A stretch of 64,000 bases of DNA, from contig QCXZ01000137.1 in NCBI GenBank assembly GCA_025024175.1, forward strand, positions 22,134,001-22,198,000, given 5' to 3'. The stretch comes from Rhyzopertha dominica. Taxonomy: Eukaryota > Arthropoda > Insecta > Coleoptera > Bostrichidae. The position numbers were made by a program, and so were the translations under genes. Shown piece by piece: positions 1 through 11,945 of this stretch. Numbering within the stretch: position 1 is the first letter of the stretch; each line of letters opens with the position of its first letter. A model generated the notes under the pieces. That model was not told where the DNA came from, searched no databases, and worked only from the letters and a program-made list of their open reading frames with translations.

Positions 1-3000
1 GGAGACTGTTTCTAATTATTTTACTAGAAATAAGTTTGGCGAAATGCTCCTAGAGCTAAAAGAATCATTATTGACTATATCCAACAACATTTTAAAATGC
101 AAATGCTTACAGAACTTTCTCAAAACATTTTCCAAAAGGTTAACATCTACTTATCGTAAGGGCTTTAAGCTGCATCATAATGATCTGGTTAAAAAGCCTA
201 GAATCTCAATCAATTGTCAATTATACCTAGGCAGTACATATTCAAGAATGTTGTAGAAGAAGTCAGTCAATAACGTTTTTCTGCAAATTGTCACTATTCA
301 AATCTGTTCGCGTGGCTCATTTATTTAAATTGTCAATGTCCTGCTGAAGAAGCAAGCAGTCCGACAAGGATTCGATTGTTTTTTAAATTTTAATTTCATC
401 CGCATGCATACAGATATTACATTTGGGTGGTTTAACTACATGGTTAAAATAATAAATAAATAAATGCTTGTCCAAAATTGCACCCTGAACGACGCCACTG
501 GTTGCATATAATGCGTTAGCCCTGAAACCCCCACGCTCGCTCACCAAGGCTGCTCCCTACCTACCAGCCGAGGCTTCATAACAGAGACAAAAATTAGATT
601 CCTAAGTTTATACAATGAAAACACTGGTTAACACGACAAACGCCTTTTCTAGAGTTGGCCGAAAAGCACAAACAATTCTCGATATAACTGTATATGTATA
701 TTGCCCGTTGCGTACAATATGAGAAGGAGAATTCTCTGGGGAAATTTAAGCAAAACTTGTAGTATATGCGTTACAGAAAGCATGTACTGGGTTATCGAGA
801 TGCGTGCAAAACGATTATATTAAAAAAAAATACTAGTTATAAAGTTAGGATCTCTTATATACTGCGATATGGAGAAAAAACTAAGAAGACTTAAGACATC
901 TTCTGTTTGGTCGTATTACAGTAACATTTCTTTCTCAGCTGAATGACCAGGTGCATAAAAAACAAGGTTGGTTGCAATTTTGCAGTTTCAACGATTACAA
1001 TTAAAATTAGTAGAACTGCTAAAGTTCAGCATTCTTTTCAATATAAAAACTGAAAAGCAGCAAACAAAAATATCTGGACTCTGAAGTAGATTTTTTAATG
1101 TACTCAACATTTTTCTGGAATGTACTTCTAGCGAAAATTACTGTGCTCGACAGACCAAATATTTCACGACGCCGCTAATTTAGAAAAGGTTTTCTTATTA
1201 CTTCAATACTATCGTGATAGGTGTCACAACAGCACCATCAAATTACTGATTAAAACAGACCATATACCGTATCACCGTTGAGTTCAAAATATTTGATGTC
1301 TCCACAAACAGTTGTGATAAATATGCACACAGTTTCTGGCACTTCCAACAAAACACGAATACAGTAACATGGCCGTACGAAAACTGTTTACTGTTAGTCA
1401 ATGCCTAAGGTTTCTTGCATAAAAAAACAGATTTATTGACCATAAAAATCATTTTTTATATCAAAATGAATTTTCACACTTCGATAAGTAATTGTTTTTT
1501 TATATGTATATAGTGCGGGCTTCAACTCACCCCCCTCTACTCAGGTTAATTTTTGAAGGCGATAAGGTAAAAATACTCCATACTCTCATCAACACAGTAT
1601 CTTTCTAGTGATACTCTTAGCTCATGGTACTGATTACTTATAGAAAATCTTACAATAGCTGAAATTGAGGTATATCATACAGTTAAATAAAATTGTTCTC
1701 AGCAATTACGAATTTGTTGCGATTATAATAAATTCTACCAAGGACCACTCTCTTGACTCCTAATTTACAAAAATTTAGAAAAACATTACTGCACAAAGAA
1801 CTAAAACTTTTCTGAAAACAGCAAGTTGTATTATGCTAATTATGGCTTCAAACTGTCTTATACCTACCGGTGGAATTTATGTAATTATCTTTTTATTTCT
1901 ATTATTAAAGTTGTTCACAAATATTCATCTCCTGCCATTCGTTCGTAAAATATAATAATAAAACGATTGTGCCTTACCATCGAACTTGTCGGATACATAC
2001 AGAAACAAGAACTAAACAAAGAAAAATGCAGTTATATATCATACACCTACACAGCAAATAAAATACGCACCGGATATATCGTTGCAGAAAAGACTAATAA
2101 GCAAAGTAGAGCAAATTGTTAAACGTCTTCGTTCAAAAACTGCAAAACATTGACTATACATGAATCATTCCATGCAGACTTTAAAAAAGGCATTAATATA
2201 ATATCTGAAGGGCACAATGATTCGAACAAGTTGCTACCACTATAATTAAATGGGAGGAACTGTACTAGTTTTTTTTCAGTGAATATGATGAACCTTCAAA
2301 AGTAATTTGACCCGCGCACGGCATATGCAGCTCATGCTTGTAGTTGAGGTAGCACTTATTGACAGGTTAGTGGTAATTATTGCCCATATTTTTCTGTAAT
2401 GACCTTCATCAGCACCATATTGGATAATATGAGGTTCTTTCATGGCCTTCTCGTTATTAAATTTGTAAGTGGCTGCGCTCGGTGCAGTAATTGCCAATAG
2501 GGATCGATAGTTATATATATAATAATAGATGTAAGGTCTCGAGGGCTTTTGATACTTGTTTTTTTACTTTAGCGAGGAAATAACGAAAAGCGCATAAAGT
2601 TTAATAACCATTATATTACGTAATTCTTTAGCTTGTAAAAAGGCAAATGCATCGTGCACTCTTTTGAAGTCCTTTCATAAAAATATTCATTAATTCGTAC
2701 ATGATGGATTACCAAAACGAAACAAAAGAATGCCTACCCGAACAAGGGAATTCATAACTTCCCGATTTATCGTATTCCTCACAATCTCACGTTGCTCTTT
2801 TCCAGCTATTAATCTACGGAAAATGACAACGGAATGATTCATTTCGAACAACAATACTCCACATTCTTTTCCGACAGATTATTCTTTTAGAAGAAAAATG
2901 GATCACACCATTGATTAATCATGTGAATACGTAAAATACGAATAGAAAGCGGACTTCCGCGGGCCCGACCCAAAGCCAATTCGTTGAAAATCGATGCGCT

Positions 3001-3604
3001 TGATGAAGGAAACTCTGTTAGGTTGATAAAACTGTCGGTCGGCAGCGTCTTGGGTCTCCGAATAAAAATTCCGAAAACGTATTTTAACTTTCTCCGTAAA
3101 GTTAATGAACTGTGAACTGCGGTAGTAATAGTATTTATCTGACAATTAATCATTTTGGCGAGTTCATTTTTCATATTTTAATTCACACCATTTGTTAGGG
3201 TGAAGTCGGCATGGACTCTCGTTTCAGTGGATTCGTAGCGTTACGCACAAGACCAATTTAAACAGACTGACGAAGTATTCAACTAATTCGTTTCTTAGTT
3301 CAGAAGTTTAAAGCAAAAATTTAAGTAATTTACGATGTTTGCTTAATAGATACACCTATCACTCATAAGTCGAAAAAGTGACTGCTAAGTTTCAAACATA
3401 AAAAATATGCCAATGAAAATATATTAACATAGGTAAATGGTCGCATGAAAGTAAATAGCAAAAGAATATACGAACACAACATAATTTCATGTTCTCGGCT
3501 TTCGACGGGTAGTTATATGTTTAACAGTTTAGGATAATTACTTATTGCATCGCGAAAAAAAATTCAAAAATTTTTATTTGCTCATTCGCTTTAAAATGGT
3601 CGAA
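1..3604. other. Unassigned AT-rich sequence
   Basis: No recognisable gene. It holds a short AATA microsatellite near 446-464. The GC-richer patch near 480-580 includes, on the reverse strand, CAGTGGCGTCGTTCAGGG, which resembles a DNA-transposon end but has no partner. Reverse-strand open stretches at 2276-2497 and 2887-3174 read without stops but match no family I know. Confidence 0.6.
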
Positions 3605-4345
3605 AACGCAAAAAAAAATAAAATTAGAGCAAAAAAATTTCTTGTCTGTGTCTGTGTGTCTGTTTTTGTTTGTGGACACGATAACTTTCAAAAGACTTAA
3701 TATATGAATTTGAAATTTGGCAAACGTATAAATCTCAACTACCCAAAGCGACCTATTGTTTGTGGGGTAAGTAGGGTATCGGGAAGGGGGCGAAATTGGG
3801 GGTAACTACCCTTTTTGCAAATTTTAATTTTAATTTTCGGTGCAGCAAGCTGTTTAGAAAATATTAGCAAAAAAAGCGTCACTTAAAGAAAACGGCTTTT
3901 CCTAAATATCTCCGAATATGTTTGATATATTCAAAAAATTGAAAATACCATCAGATGGGAAATAAAATTTTTCACAAAAAGTGTCTAAGACGAATTTATT
4001 CAAATTTTGACATTTTCGAAATATTTCCAAAAAACCTATTTTGGTCCCTGCTCGTACGGTTTTTTTAATTCTGGTATTATATAGAATATCAAATTTCTGA
4101 TCAGAAAGTTAAGTTAATAATTTTCGAGTTATTTGACAAAAACAGATTTTAAAATTTATGTATTTTTGCTAATATCACGAGAACTGTTTGTCTTAGAAAA
4201 ATGTGTAGAGAGAAAAAAATGCTCAAAACCTGATTATAAATCGTATAGTATAAGAAATAAAAACGTAAATGTTATTTTGACAATTGGATGTGGAAGTATT
4301 CATTCAATTTGCAGCGGTTCTTTTAGTCAGATTTATTACATACAG
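3605..4345. repeat. Probable interspersed repeat, unclassified
   Basis: The stretch starts with TGTCTGTGTCTGTGTGTCTG, followed by GGACACGATAACTTTC, a short G-rich section and a long A/T-rich section of the kind often seen in dispersed invertebrate repeats. No terminal repeats or coding remains are visible. The plus-strand open frame at 4133-4348 has no recognisable motif. The call rests on general appearance only. Confidence 0.3.
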
Positions 4346-5002
4346 TAAGGATATAGGTACTTATTTAAACATATTAAAATTCACTAGTAATTATGCCAGT
4401 TATGTATAGGCCAAAACACGGAATAACCTGCTTAAGGATATTGGAGGACAGGTCAGTAAAAAGATATGGACGCGCAATGGGCATAGATGCGGTAAGGTGG
4501 AAACAAAATGTAAATTGACGAACTCTTTCTGAATAGCATTAAATTACAGATAAAAATACCTGACAATCCCGGACATCCACTTTTTTTTAAATTGTCGACG
4601 CAGCTTATATATTAAAATCTCTTTTAATATAATACTGCATGAGACAGAATTTCCAAATTGGTTAAGTTTTAGTGCCCTATATTTGGACGTTCGTTCAAAT
4701 ACATAATGTACAGAACGATACAGAATACAAACATCTTAAACCAAGTAGTTTATAAAAAATATGTCCAAAATTCTAGAAAAAAGTTTGCAAATTCAATTAC
4801 AATATTTTGCCTCTTCTACAACCAAATTTTAGATCAGGTTAGATTATACTACAGCTTTACTTAAGGTCCTCCTCACGTCATATTATTAAAATCGGGCAAT
4901 AAACGTAATGCTAATGTAATTATGGTTCTTTTCGATTTTTTCATATGATAATGTTGTAAGTGATTAAGTCACTGAGTACTTCTCATAAAGCTGTCCACCC
5001 TT
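4346..5002. other. Unassigned sequence upstream of LINE fossil
   Basis: Mostly featureless. The last ~130 bases could be more 5' reverse-transcriptase sequence, but no frame stays open and no motif is clear. Confidence 0.4.
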
Positions 5003-5330
5003 AAATTACTTGTCTTACCGAGGTCAAACTGCGCTTCAAAGGTCACCTCAAAACCCATTTAAGTTATACAGGTGTTCAGCATGGTTCCATTCTTGGATTC
5101 TTGCTGTATTTGGCGTATACTTCATATTTACTAAAATTCATTCATACAGATGACTGACTATTTTATTTGAATAATTTATATTCATTCAAGCCTGATGAAA
5201 ATAACAGTAATAGTTGTAGACAATAATAACTGTAAGAAGTTGATAGCTTTGCATCTCAAGATAATTTACACCTTAACAACACCAAATATTTTGTAATGGT
5301 TTTAAGCAAAATCGAGATATACCTGGCATG
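5003..5330 (+). pseudogene. LINE reverse transcriptase fragment (decayed)
   Basis: A reverse-transcriptase palm fragment of a non-LTR retrotransposon. In the frame of base 5071 it reads GVQHGSILGFLLYLAY, matching the conserved GVPQGSxLGPLLF block, followed closely by FIHTDD in the place of the FADD catalytic box. Just upstream, NYLSYR and then VKLRFKGHLKTHLSYT follow with one frameshift, as expected for the residues before that block. After an in-frame stop the same frame gives DNLHLNNTKYFVM, like the post-FADD region. The usual spacer between the two boxes is shortened, so a deletion is likely. Fingers, thumb and ORF1 are not seen. Clade (jockey, CR1 or similar) cannot be settled. It cannot encode an active enzyme. 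Confidence 0.7.
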
Positions 5331-5743
5331 CTTATGTAATTCGATTAGAATACATGTTAACAATAACGCTTAGCCATACACAGTTAAAGTAAGGAACTTG
5401 GTTTGATTATGGATTGCACATTCAGAGATAGTCCTCACGTATCGCCAAATATCATAGCAGAATTTACTAGTAAAATTTTCATCAGCATGAAAAAATAATA
5501 TTTAAGCATCTAAAGTATATGATTCACTTATACTTTCGAAACGGACAAACTTGCTAGCTCGAAAAATCATCATATTTGGGATATACATATGCCACAAGAA
5601 AAAGTTAAAATCGGTTGGTAAGCTCAAAATATGAATTAGAAACTTTAATTAAAGCCATGGGCTTTCATCACGCGCCGCGACGCGTACGTGTACGGTGCGG
5701 ATAATCTCGTTGCCAACAGCCAGGCGAGTTCGAACTGTAGTGC
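5331..5743. other. Unassigned sequence before tRNA-like element
   Basis: Nothing recognised up to about 5650. From 5660 the sequence becomes CpG-rich and includes GAGTTCGAACTG near 5725-5737, a second B-box-like stretch just upstream of the tRNA-like element. Confidence 0.4.
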
Positions 5744-5830
5744 CCCGATAGTGTGTACTCGGTCAGCACATTACAGTTATGTTATGTAGGTCGAGTTCGA
5801 CTCCCAGCCGGGATGACAATTTTTTTGAAC
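5744..5830 (+). repeat. tRNA-derived SINE head (degenerate)
   Basis: About 70 bases resemble a tRNA gene. TAGTGTGTACTCGGTCAGCA sits where an internal A box is expected, and GAGTTCGACTCCC is a good B box about 35 bases later. CCCG at the start can pair with CGGG at 5809-5812. The T-stem pairs poorly, so this is not a functional tRNA; a T-rich tail follows. It is a different family from the SINEs at 39.3 and 47.6-48.1 kb. Confidence 0.5.
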
Positions 5831-7944
5831 TAAAAAATATGTTTATACAGCCAATAGAACAAATTATTATTTTCCGAGAAAATATTATCTTAATTTATAC
5901 ATTTATGCATTTATACCTTAAGCATCCATAAAGCACCATTTTATCGTCCTAGGACTTTCTGGTTTATAACCGACCCTTAATATTGGAACGAAGCTACATC
6001 GTTAGCTGATCAAAAGCTACAAAGGACATAAAATAGATTTGGCAATAATAGTCAGATAAATAACGCTGGATGTGTATTACAGGTTCCAGCACAGCACAGT
6101 TCGCAGGAAGAACAATAACAATTGTATTTATATAAAGAAAATAACAAACGCATAGAGCCCGACCATATAGCGTGCGTACACGTAGCAATCAAAAAAATAT
6201 CCTATAGCGTGCGCTTCATCTCACTTTGTTGCAATAACCAGGAAGGAAAAGCTGATGCAATGGTACTTTTCGAATAAAGCTTGTTTGCTTGCGTAGGTTT
6301 TACTAATCAGTGCAACTCCTCATTGCTAATAGCAACTGCGCAAAATGTTCCCAGCAGAATTTGCTGAAGCCAACTCGTGCTCGCCTATTCAAAAATTCCT
6401 TTTGATTCGCGTGCGATGTTTAATATTCCCGGGTTGTATTTGCCACGGTAAAATCTAATTGCCGCAGCTATATGACGGGTGACTAGGGGAACATGGCTTC
6501 TATTTCCTCTGGGATAAAGTACTCGTTGATTTTAGTTAATTTAGATTCTGTTCTGTACGATATTAAGACTGACATGCTATGATTTTCGAGGTTCAGCGTC
6601 ACGCATAAATTAATTAACATGGCTTAACCGTGCATTTCACTGGGGCGCTAAAAATAAACACGGTGGTCTGCATAAAATTGTCCAGGAAGGGAAATGTTGG
6701 TTGAATTGTATGGATGTTTCATTATAATTCATATATTTCGGGACTGTAGCACTAGTATAAAAGAAATAAACTAATATCCAATATATACGTACGGCTGCTC
6801 AAACTACGCCGCTGTATTAAGATTCCACGTGTTTCATTTGTTTAACCTGTTATTTGGTGTGTTTGACTATAATCGTGAAATCTCTAAAACCCTCAGTTGT
6901 TTTGTACAAATAATTAGGTACCCTTAACCCTTAGATAAGTTTTTAATAATATTGTATGTATTATCATCACCAGACATGGTTTCTGTTATAGTTCAAGTCT
7001 CTTCTAGATGTCGGAAAATATTTGTCCCTAAACCGTTTTTATTCAGCTCCATTTCCTTACTTTTACTACCGCGAATCCCATCTTTTCTTAAATTTTGCCC
7101 ATTCCACTACAAGTAGCCTAGTTCTCTATTTCTTTGTCTTTTTTAATCTCCCACAAAATAGTTGGGCTTATCTCTTTACATTTGGTTTTCGTATGCGTTA
7201 CCACTCTCCACCATTGTAAAAAAAATTTTCTTATTACTCTGAAGACTTTTTTTTTGTCCAGAAGGATTATATTCAACGAATGTTTACAGTTTAAAGAATT
7301 CCACTGTAGCTCGCGAATTACTAAATGACTAACTCTTTTTGTGCACTCACAATGAATGTGGGACCAATTCAATAAAGTGAGGTAAGCAGGTTTTTCTTTA
7401 ACGTTAGATACGCCAATCTATATTTTAAAACCTTCATCTTGCAGATCCTACTTTAAGTGAAAATCATCATCCTAACATTTCTTATTTCAAACAGCGCATT
7501 CTTTGTATCTACATTAATTTGAATAGATAAAATAATGTTATCTACTTGCTTATTTTTAGTAGTCCATTCTAATCCTTCAAAATTATTACATCAGTCCTTT
7601 TTTGTTCAAGTAGGCATTAAATATTTTTTTACAGATTTATAGTTTAACTGCATTGTTAAGCGTCACATATTTACATCCATCTTGGAGATAACCACAAAAT
7701 CAAATTACTTGAAAATGGAATGGTAAAAATAAACCTAACGATGTATATATTGCTTAATCAGATTCAGATTTCAAACATAGCAAAGCCATCTGTAAGTGTC
7801 ATTAAAAAAATGCCAGTTTGAGTTACAAGTATGTGATTATGCCAATGGATTAAAAATAAAGATATCTATATGAACTTTAATGTCATTTTGCTGTTGTTTT
7901 CTCTCTGCACCCTGTAAGTGGCTTCAGATGTTGGGTGTTGTACC

Positions 7945-7945
<1 letters not shown>
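5831..7945. other. Unassigned sequence
   Basis: No gene or element could be assigned. The open frames at 5994-6188 (minus) and 7022-7372 (both strands) are low-complexity and show no family motif. Confidence 0.5.
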
Positions 7946-7975
<30 letters not shown>

Positions 7976-7976
7976 A
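7946..7976. repeat. (AAAT)n microsatellite
   Basis: About 7.75 units of AAAT directly follow GGGTGTTGTACCT. Non-LTR retrotransposons of the RTE/jockey kind often end in such a tail, so this may mark the 3' end of a plus-strand insertion. No coding remains are recognisable upstream. Confidence 0.9.
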
Positions 7977-8499
7977 AATATTGAGAACTGAAGGAATGTT
8001 ACATTATTCAAAAGTTGGCTATAGCTTTAGAATAAAACACGATATAAAAATGGCAATAGTTCAACTCGCAACAAAAAAAAAGCCGTGACGTGACGTGCAA
8101 ACCGCAGCTGTATAATATGAAAATTTACCCAAATACCCAGCAATTACAACGAAAATGGGACACTACGTATTTTAAGAGAAAAGCGGCCGAGTTAGATACC
8201 TACTACGATATGTACAATAGGTAGCAGGTACCATACATGGTAGATCATATATTTCTGTGACGTACCTACTGCGTAAAAAAAATTGCCGCAAGAATGTGCC
8301 AAATAACCTAAACGCTAATCAGGCAATAGAAAAGTTCGGCGTGCAACGTTTGGTGCATTTAAACATTTCAAACAGGCAATTAATATTAACTTATTAACAA
8401 GAACAAGTCGTGAGAACTGTTGGCGTTTGGCGTTTTGTTTTGTTTGAATTTAGAAAATATCGCGCAGGCCTATTTTCAATTTTAAATCTTAGTACAACA
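7977..8499. other. Unassigned sequence
   Basis: No gene recognised. There is a short GTGAC duplication near 8085-8096. Confidence 0.4.
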
Positions 8500-8531
8500 T
8501 ATCAATATGTCGACATGTCGAAGTATTGATA
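8500..8531. repeat. 32-bp imperfect palindrome rich in TCGA/ATCAATA
   Basis: The outer arms TATCAATA and TATTGATA are exact reverse complements, and the core TCGACATGTCGA is a perfect 12-base palindrome. Only two symmetrical dinucleotide steps break the symmetry. More TCGATATA motifs follow to about 8560. Confidence 0.85.
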
Positions 8532-9063
8532 TATCGACGTAATCGATATATTATATATCTATTGAAAAGTAGTATCGGCCGTAGTTGTAAATATTTTTTA
8601 TATTTCGGGGCTTTCGATCTTGTATTATTCAGTAAAGAACACTTTTTTACCGGTTTCAAACTTTCTATCTTTATTTGAGATCTTTGTCGAGACTACTACA
8701 GTATAATACAAGACGTTTGTTTAAGTTACCTACTATTTTAAAATACAATGATGTTTACTTGCGGGAAATTATATTATTATATAAGGATTATTTATTCTTA
8801 AATTATGCAAAGTGGGAAAATAAATTTTATTGCAAATGGTTGTGCCTAATTTAAATTCAAATTTCAAAACAGCCAATCAAGACCACTATTCTATCAGTAT
8901 GACCAATTGTTAATTTTTAATAATCACGAAAACAATAATATTTGTCTTATAAAGATCTCATAAAAAAATCGTTTTTAAATTTGCATTTCGTTTAAATAAA
9001 GAAACAACTTGAAATTTTAAAATTATTTTCTATTTATGGAAAATCTGTAATAACAAGTATCTA
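8532..9063. other. Unassigned sequence
   Basis: AT-rich; no feature identified apart from residual TCGATATA words at the left. Confidence 0.4.
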
Positions 9064-9067
9064 TATA

Positions 9068-9661
9068 CAGGGTTTCGAAAATAATTCATGCAACGCGGGC
9101 GGCGTTGATTATTGAATTCTTTGTGACGTCTTTTTATAACTGCTGCCCAGCTATAATATGCACGGCAATCACTGAATATCAATGAGCACGTTAGTACTGA
9201 AGGTTGCAGATCAAGTTACAGTCACTAAATTGATGGCTTTATAAAGATTTTCCAACAATTTATGGTTCTATTTTTCTTCCAAAGGTAAGAAATGACAATA
9301 ATTGTTGTTATAGTAGGCTTGTGGTACCTCTACAGTCTACACCCTTGCACTGTGGAAGCTTTGTGTAGTGCAGCTAGCGTTACTACCACTTTGTGAATTT
9401 TACCATTGTGGTAGGCTGAAAACATCTTTCAGTCCATCATAGTACAATTATTTAACAGGCTTACTGTAGCTACAACCTCACAAACACAGTACATAACCTA
9501 AAATTTATACGAAATCATGTCGCCCCATAGTTCCGAAATCGACAGATGGCAAGTATACGTCAAAGCAATTGTCGTGTTCACTTTCCTGAGAGGCGGCAAA
9601 TTTATTTAATCGATAAATTCCATAAGCGCCCTGGATGCATGAATCATTTATAGGAATCCTG
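9068..9661 (-). mobile_element. Non-autonomous TIR element (MITE), copy 1
   Basis: The left end reads CAGGGTTTCGAAAATAATTC. The reverse complement of the right end reads CAGGATTCCTATAAATGATT, giving terminal inverted repeats of about 25-30 bp. TATA lies on both sides (9064-9067 and 9662-9665), as expected for TA/TATA target duplication. The interior is noncoding. It is clearly homologous, in the opposite orientation, to 38570-39263. For example, the reverse complement carries CTTTGACGTATACTTG and GATCTGCAACCTTCAGTACT, both found exactly in copy 2. Strand is given relative to copy 2. The Tc1/mariner link is inferred from the TA-type target only. Confidence 0.85.
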
Positions 9662-9665
9662 TATA

Positions 9666-10280
9666 TTACTTCATTGTTGAGTGTCCGATTGTTTATTAAT
9701 AGGATTTTTAGCTTTTTGTATGTGATGCATTTCCAAAATTAACCTTTATTCTAAAATATTCACATTGTCCTAACAGATAGAATGGTTATCTATAATATGT
9801 GTTGTAACAGCAGATCTGTCTCGTTTATAATAAACTTTGCTCTTGTGTAAGATACTCGGCTTTTTAACCTTTGGTCGAATAACCCCGAAGTATAAAAAAA
9901 TATCATATACCTATCAATATATGGACATTTCGATATACATATATATCGATATCTCGCGCGATATATCGAATAATTATCAGTATCTAAAAATATCAAATTT
10001 TCAATATAACACAGCTCTAGTATTGATGAAGCTCTGGGATTATGACATCCGGAGGATATTTATTTCCTTAACAAATATTATAATCGTTTTATTGAATTTA
10101 TTCTCTTCAATGCGGACGTACAGTGTATGTGTAGCTCTAATTGTATTACGACATTTAATTTATGCCAATTATGACCTTGAGATGCAATCGTTCTCTTCAT
10201 ATACTGGGTGTTATAATGAAAACGAGCCATCCTCAATAATCCATATGGCATCATATGCGAGTAAAATCTTAAAATATCTT
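9666..10280. other. Unassigned sequence containing a palindrome
   Basis: The 174-codon plus-strand open frame here runs through AT-rich palindromic sequence into a transposase fossil in the wrong frame, so it is not taken as a gene. Confidence 0.5.
9946..9969. repeat. 24-bp near-palindrome around CGCGCG
   Basis: TCGATATCTCGCGCGATATATCGA is close to self-complementary and lies in a TATCGATA-rich patch. Its composition recalls the palindrome at 8500-8531; the two lie either side of the MITE at 9068-9661. Confidence 0.75.
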
Positions 10281-11157
10281 GTTGCTAGAGTTTTTGTACG
10301 CAGCTTTAGTGAATTGCATCCGGATAACCCGTCCATCGCCAATACATCTTGGAACTTATGAGAAAAAATGTAGGGAGTCTGAATCGGTTCAGAATCGAAA
10401 ACATAAACCTGTGAAAGTTGTTGCTGATGAAGCTACCGCTGGTGTCCTTTTAAGTCACCTTGCTCTCATGAAAAATATACAATCTGTTTAAAAGATATCG
10501 CAAGTTTCTGGAGTCAGTATGTCATCAGTCTTTAGGATTGTCCAGAAAGATAAGTTTAATCCTTTCAAAATTCATTCAAGGTATAAATTAAATGAATGAC
10601 TATAATCCACGTTTTCGTACATGATTTGTTTTCTACATCTACATTTTTCTTAAATGGCAATGTTAATCAGCATAACTACAAGTACCAGGGCAACGTTAAT
10701 TCCCATTTGATACGGGAAGTACACACTCAAAGACCACAAAAAATAATCTGTGTACTGGGATATTATGTAATCATATCTAGGCCCTTTTTTTCTTGAGACA
10801 AATCTCAATCTTTATCTCAATATGCTAAACACACTAGTCTATCACTGACGTCATGGAACAGAATAAGGAGTTCCCTCAAAATGAACTAGTTTTTTTTCCA
10901 AGCGCATTGGATCGGAAGGATAAGACCCCTTGAATTTCTAGCAAGGTGTACATATCTCTCATCCCTCGATATTTCCTTGAGGACACTTGAAGTCAAATGT
11001 TTCTGAAACGCAACCAGCAACCTTGGGAGAATTACGTCAAAACATTGAGTTTGAGAGTCAGTAATTAACCCACAAGATCTTCAGAAATTCAAATAAGCAT
11101 TTTGACTGCTACACAACGTTTGTATGGCCGTTGATGGAAGTCATTTTAAAAATTTGA
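10281..11157 (+). pseudogene. Tc1/mariner-type transposase pseudogene (HTH plus DDE remains)
   Basis: A decayed transposase read in order across all three frames. First comes a helix-turn-helix-like piece near 10285-10350 (FSELHPDNPS). A linker near 10388-10540 follows (VQNRKHKPVKVVADEATA, then QVSGVSMSSVFRIVQK). A DDE-domain piece near 10642-10750 reads GNVNQHNYKYQGNVNSHLIR and REVHTQRPQK. Near 10901-10975 comes HWIGRIRPLEFLARCTYLSS then LD, which corresponds to the conserved WIGRxGP...SPDLxPLD segment with the last catalytic acid region damaged. ETQPATLGELRQNIEFES and a C-terminal MEVILKI-stop end at 11157. Such proteins, with an insect-type HTH (DUF4817-like) and a DDE superfamily domain, cut and paste DNA transposons. 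At least three frameshifts and several stops show it is dead. No terminal inverted repeats were identified. Confidence 0.8.
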
Positions 11158-11619
11158 GCATTTAAAACTCGAATAAATATTACAAACGACTTTTGAAAAA
11201 ATTGATCGTTTTCTCCTATACATTTTTAAAATGGCTTTTGAAAGACATTCCGAATGAAATACTGCTCGATACCTCTTTCCTAACCAAACATTGTCATTAA
11301 CTACATAAACTTGCAGCAATTTTGTCCAGTTTATATATTCACTATCATTCACATCCCATACCTCCGAGGACAAATTTGGGAGTTCTTCTATAAGCACCAA
11401 CATTGGCATGTACATATACATTCATAAATTTTAAACAACTAGCAACTAATTTTAAGGCAAACTAAGTATGAAATGCACATATACATTCAATAATTTCTTC
11501 TGCTCCTTACGCTAGCACGTAGATTGCCGGTTCATAATAGCAGTTCCGTAAAATACTAATAATGAGATGGCGCTTCCGAATTTCAGCGTTACCGCAACCG
11601 AGAGACAATGTAATTTTAA
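11158..11619. other. Unassigned sequence
   Basis: Nothing recognised. The minus-strand open frame at 11146-11421 overlaps the end of the transposase fossil and has no motif. Confidence 0.4.
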
Positions 11620-11945
11620 ACAACGGGAGCTCAAACAAAAACGTCGGTGTCATAAAAAGAGGCGGCGGCGCCCAAGGTGAGCAAACGTGTCAGCGGTGAT
11701 GCGTACATTTCCTCCCGTGGCTGTCGCCATTGATCTTCTGTGACACGTGCCGCCGGTCCATCGCATCCTGGAGGAAAGCCGGGATATTTTCGCCGTTACG
11801 ATGCTTATACAGTTTCCACCGCCGGAATGGTTTGCCTCGCGAGAGCTCCTCCGATTGGAATCCTGAAGGCATTCGTCAGAGCATGCCCCGGACTGTACTG
11901 ATTCGTCCATGCACATGGCCCCGAAAGTAGTGATGTCAAAAAGTG
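11620..11945. other. GC-rich island, possible exon or regulatory element
   Basis: This stretch is clearly more GC-rich than its surroundings and contains CpG-rich words such as GGCGGCGGCGCC. Two overlapping minus-strand frames stay open (106 codons at 11650-11970, 60 codons at 11690-11872). The shorter reads FRRWKLYKHRNGENIPAFLQ, protein-like but not recognised. On the plus strand, CCCAAGGTGAGC near 11670 is a good splice-donor match. Strand and frame remain undecided. It could be an exon, a conserved regulatory element or a small CpG-rich repeat. Confidence 0.3.

Noticed and set aside
9837..10361. 174-codon plus-strand open frame, the longest in the window
   Set aside because: It runs through a TCGATA palindrome and then overlaps a transposase fossil in a wrong frame; composition is AT-driven.
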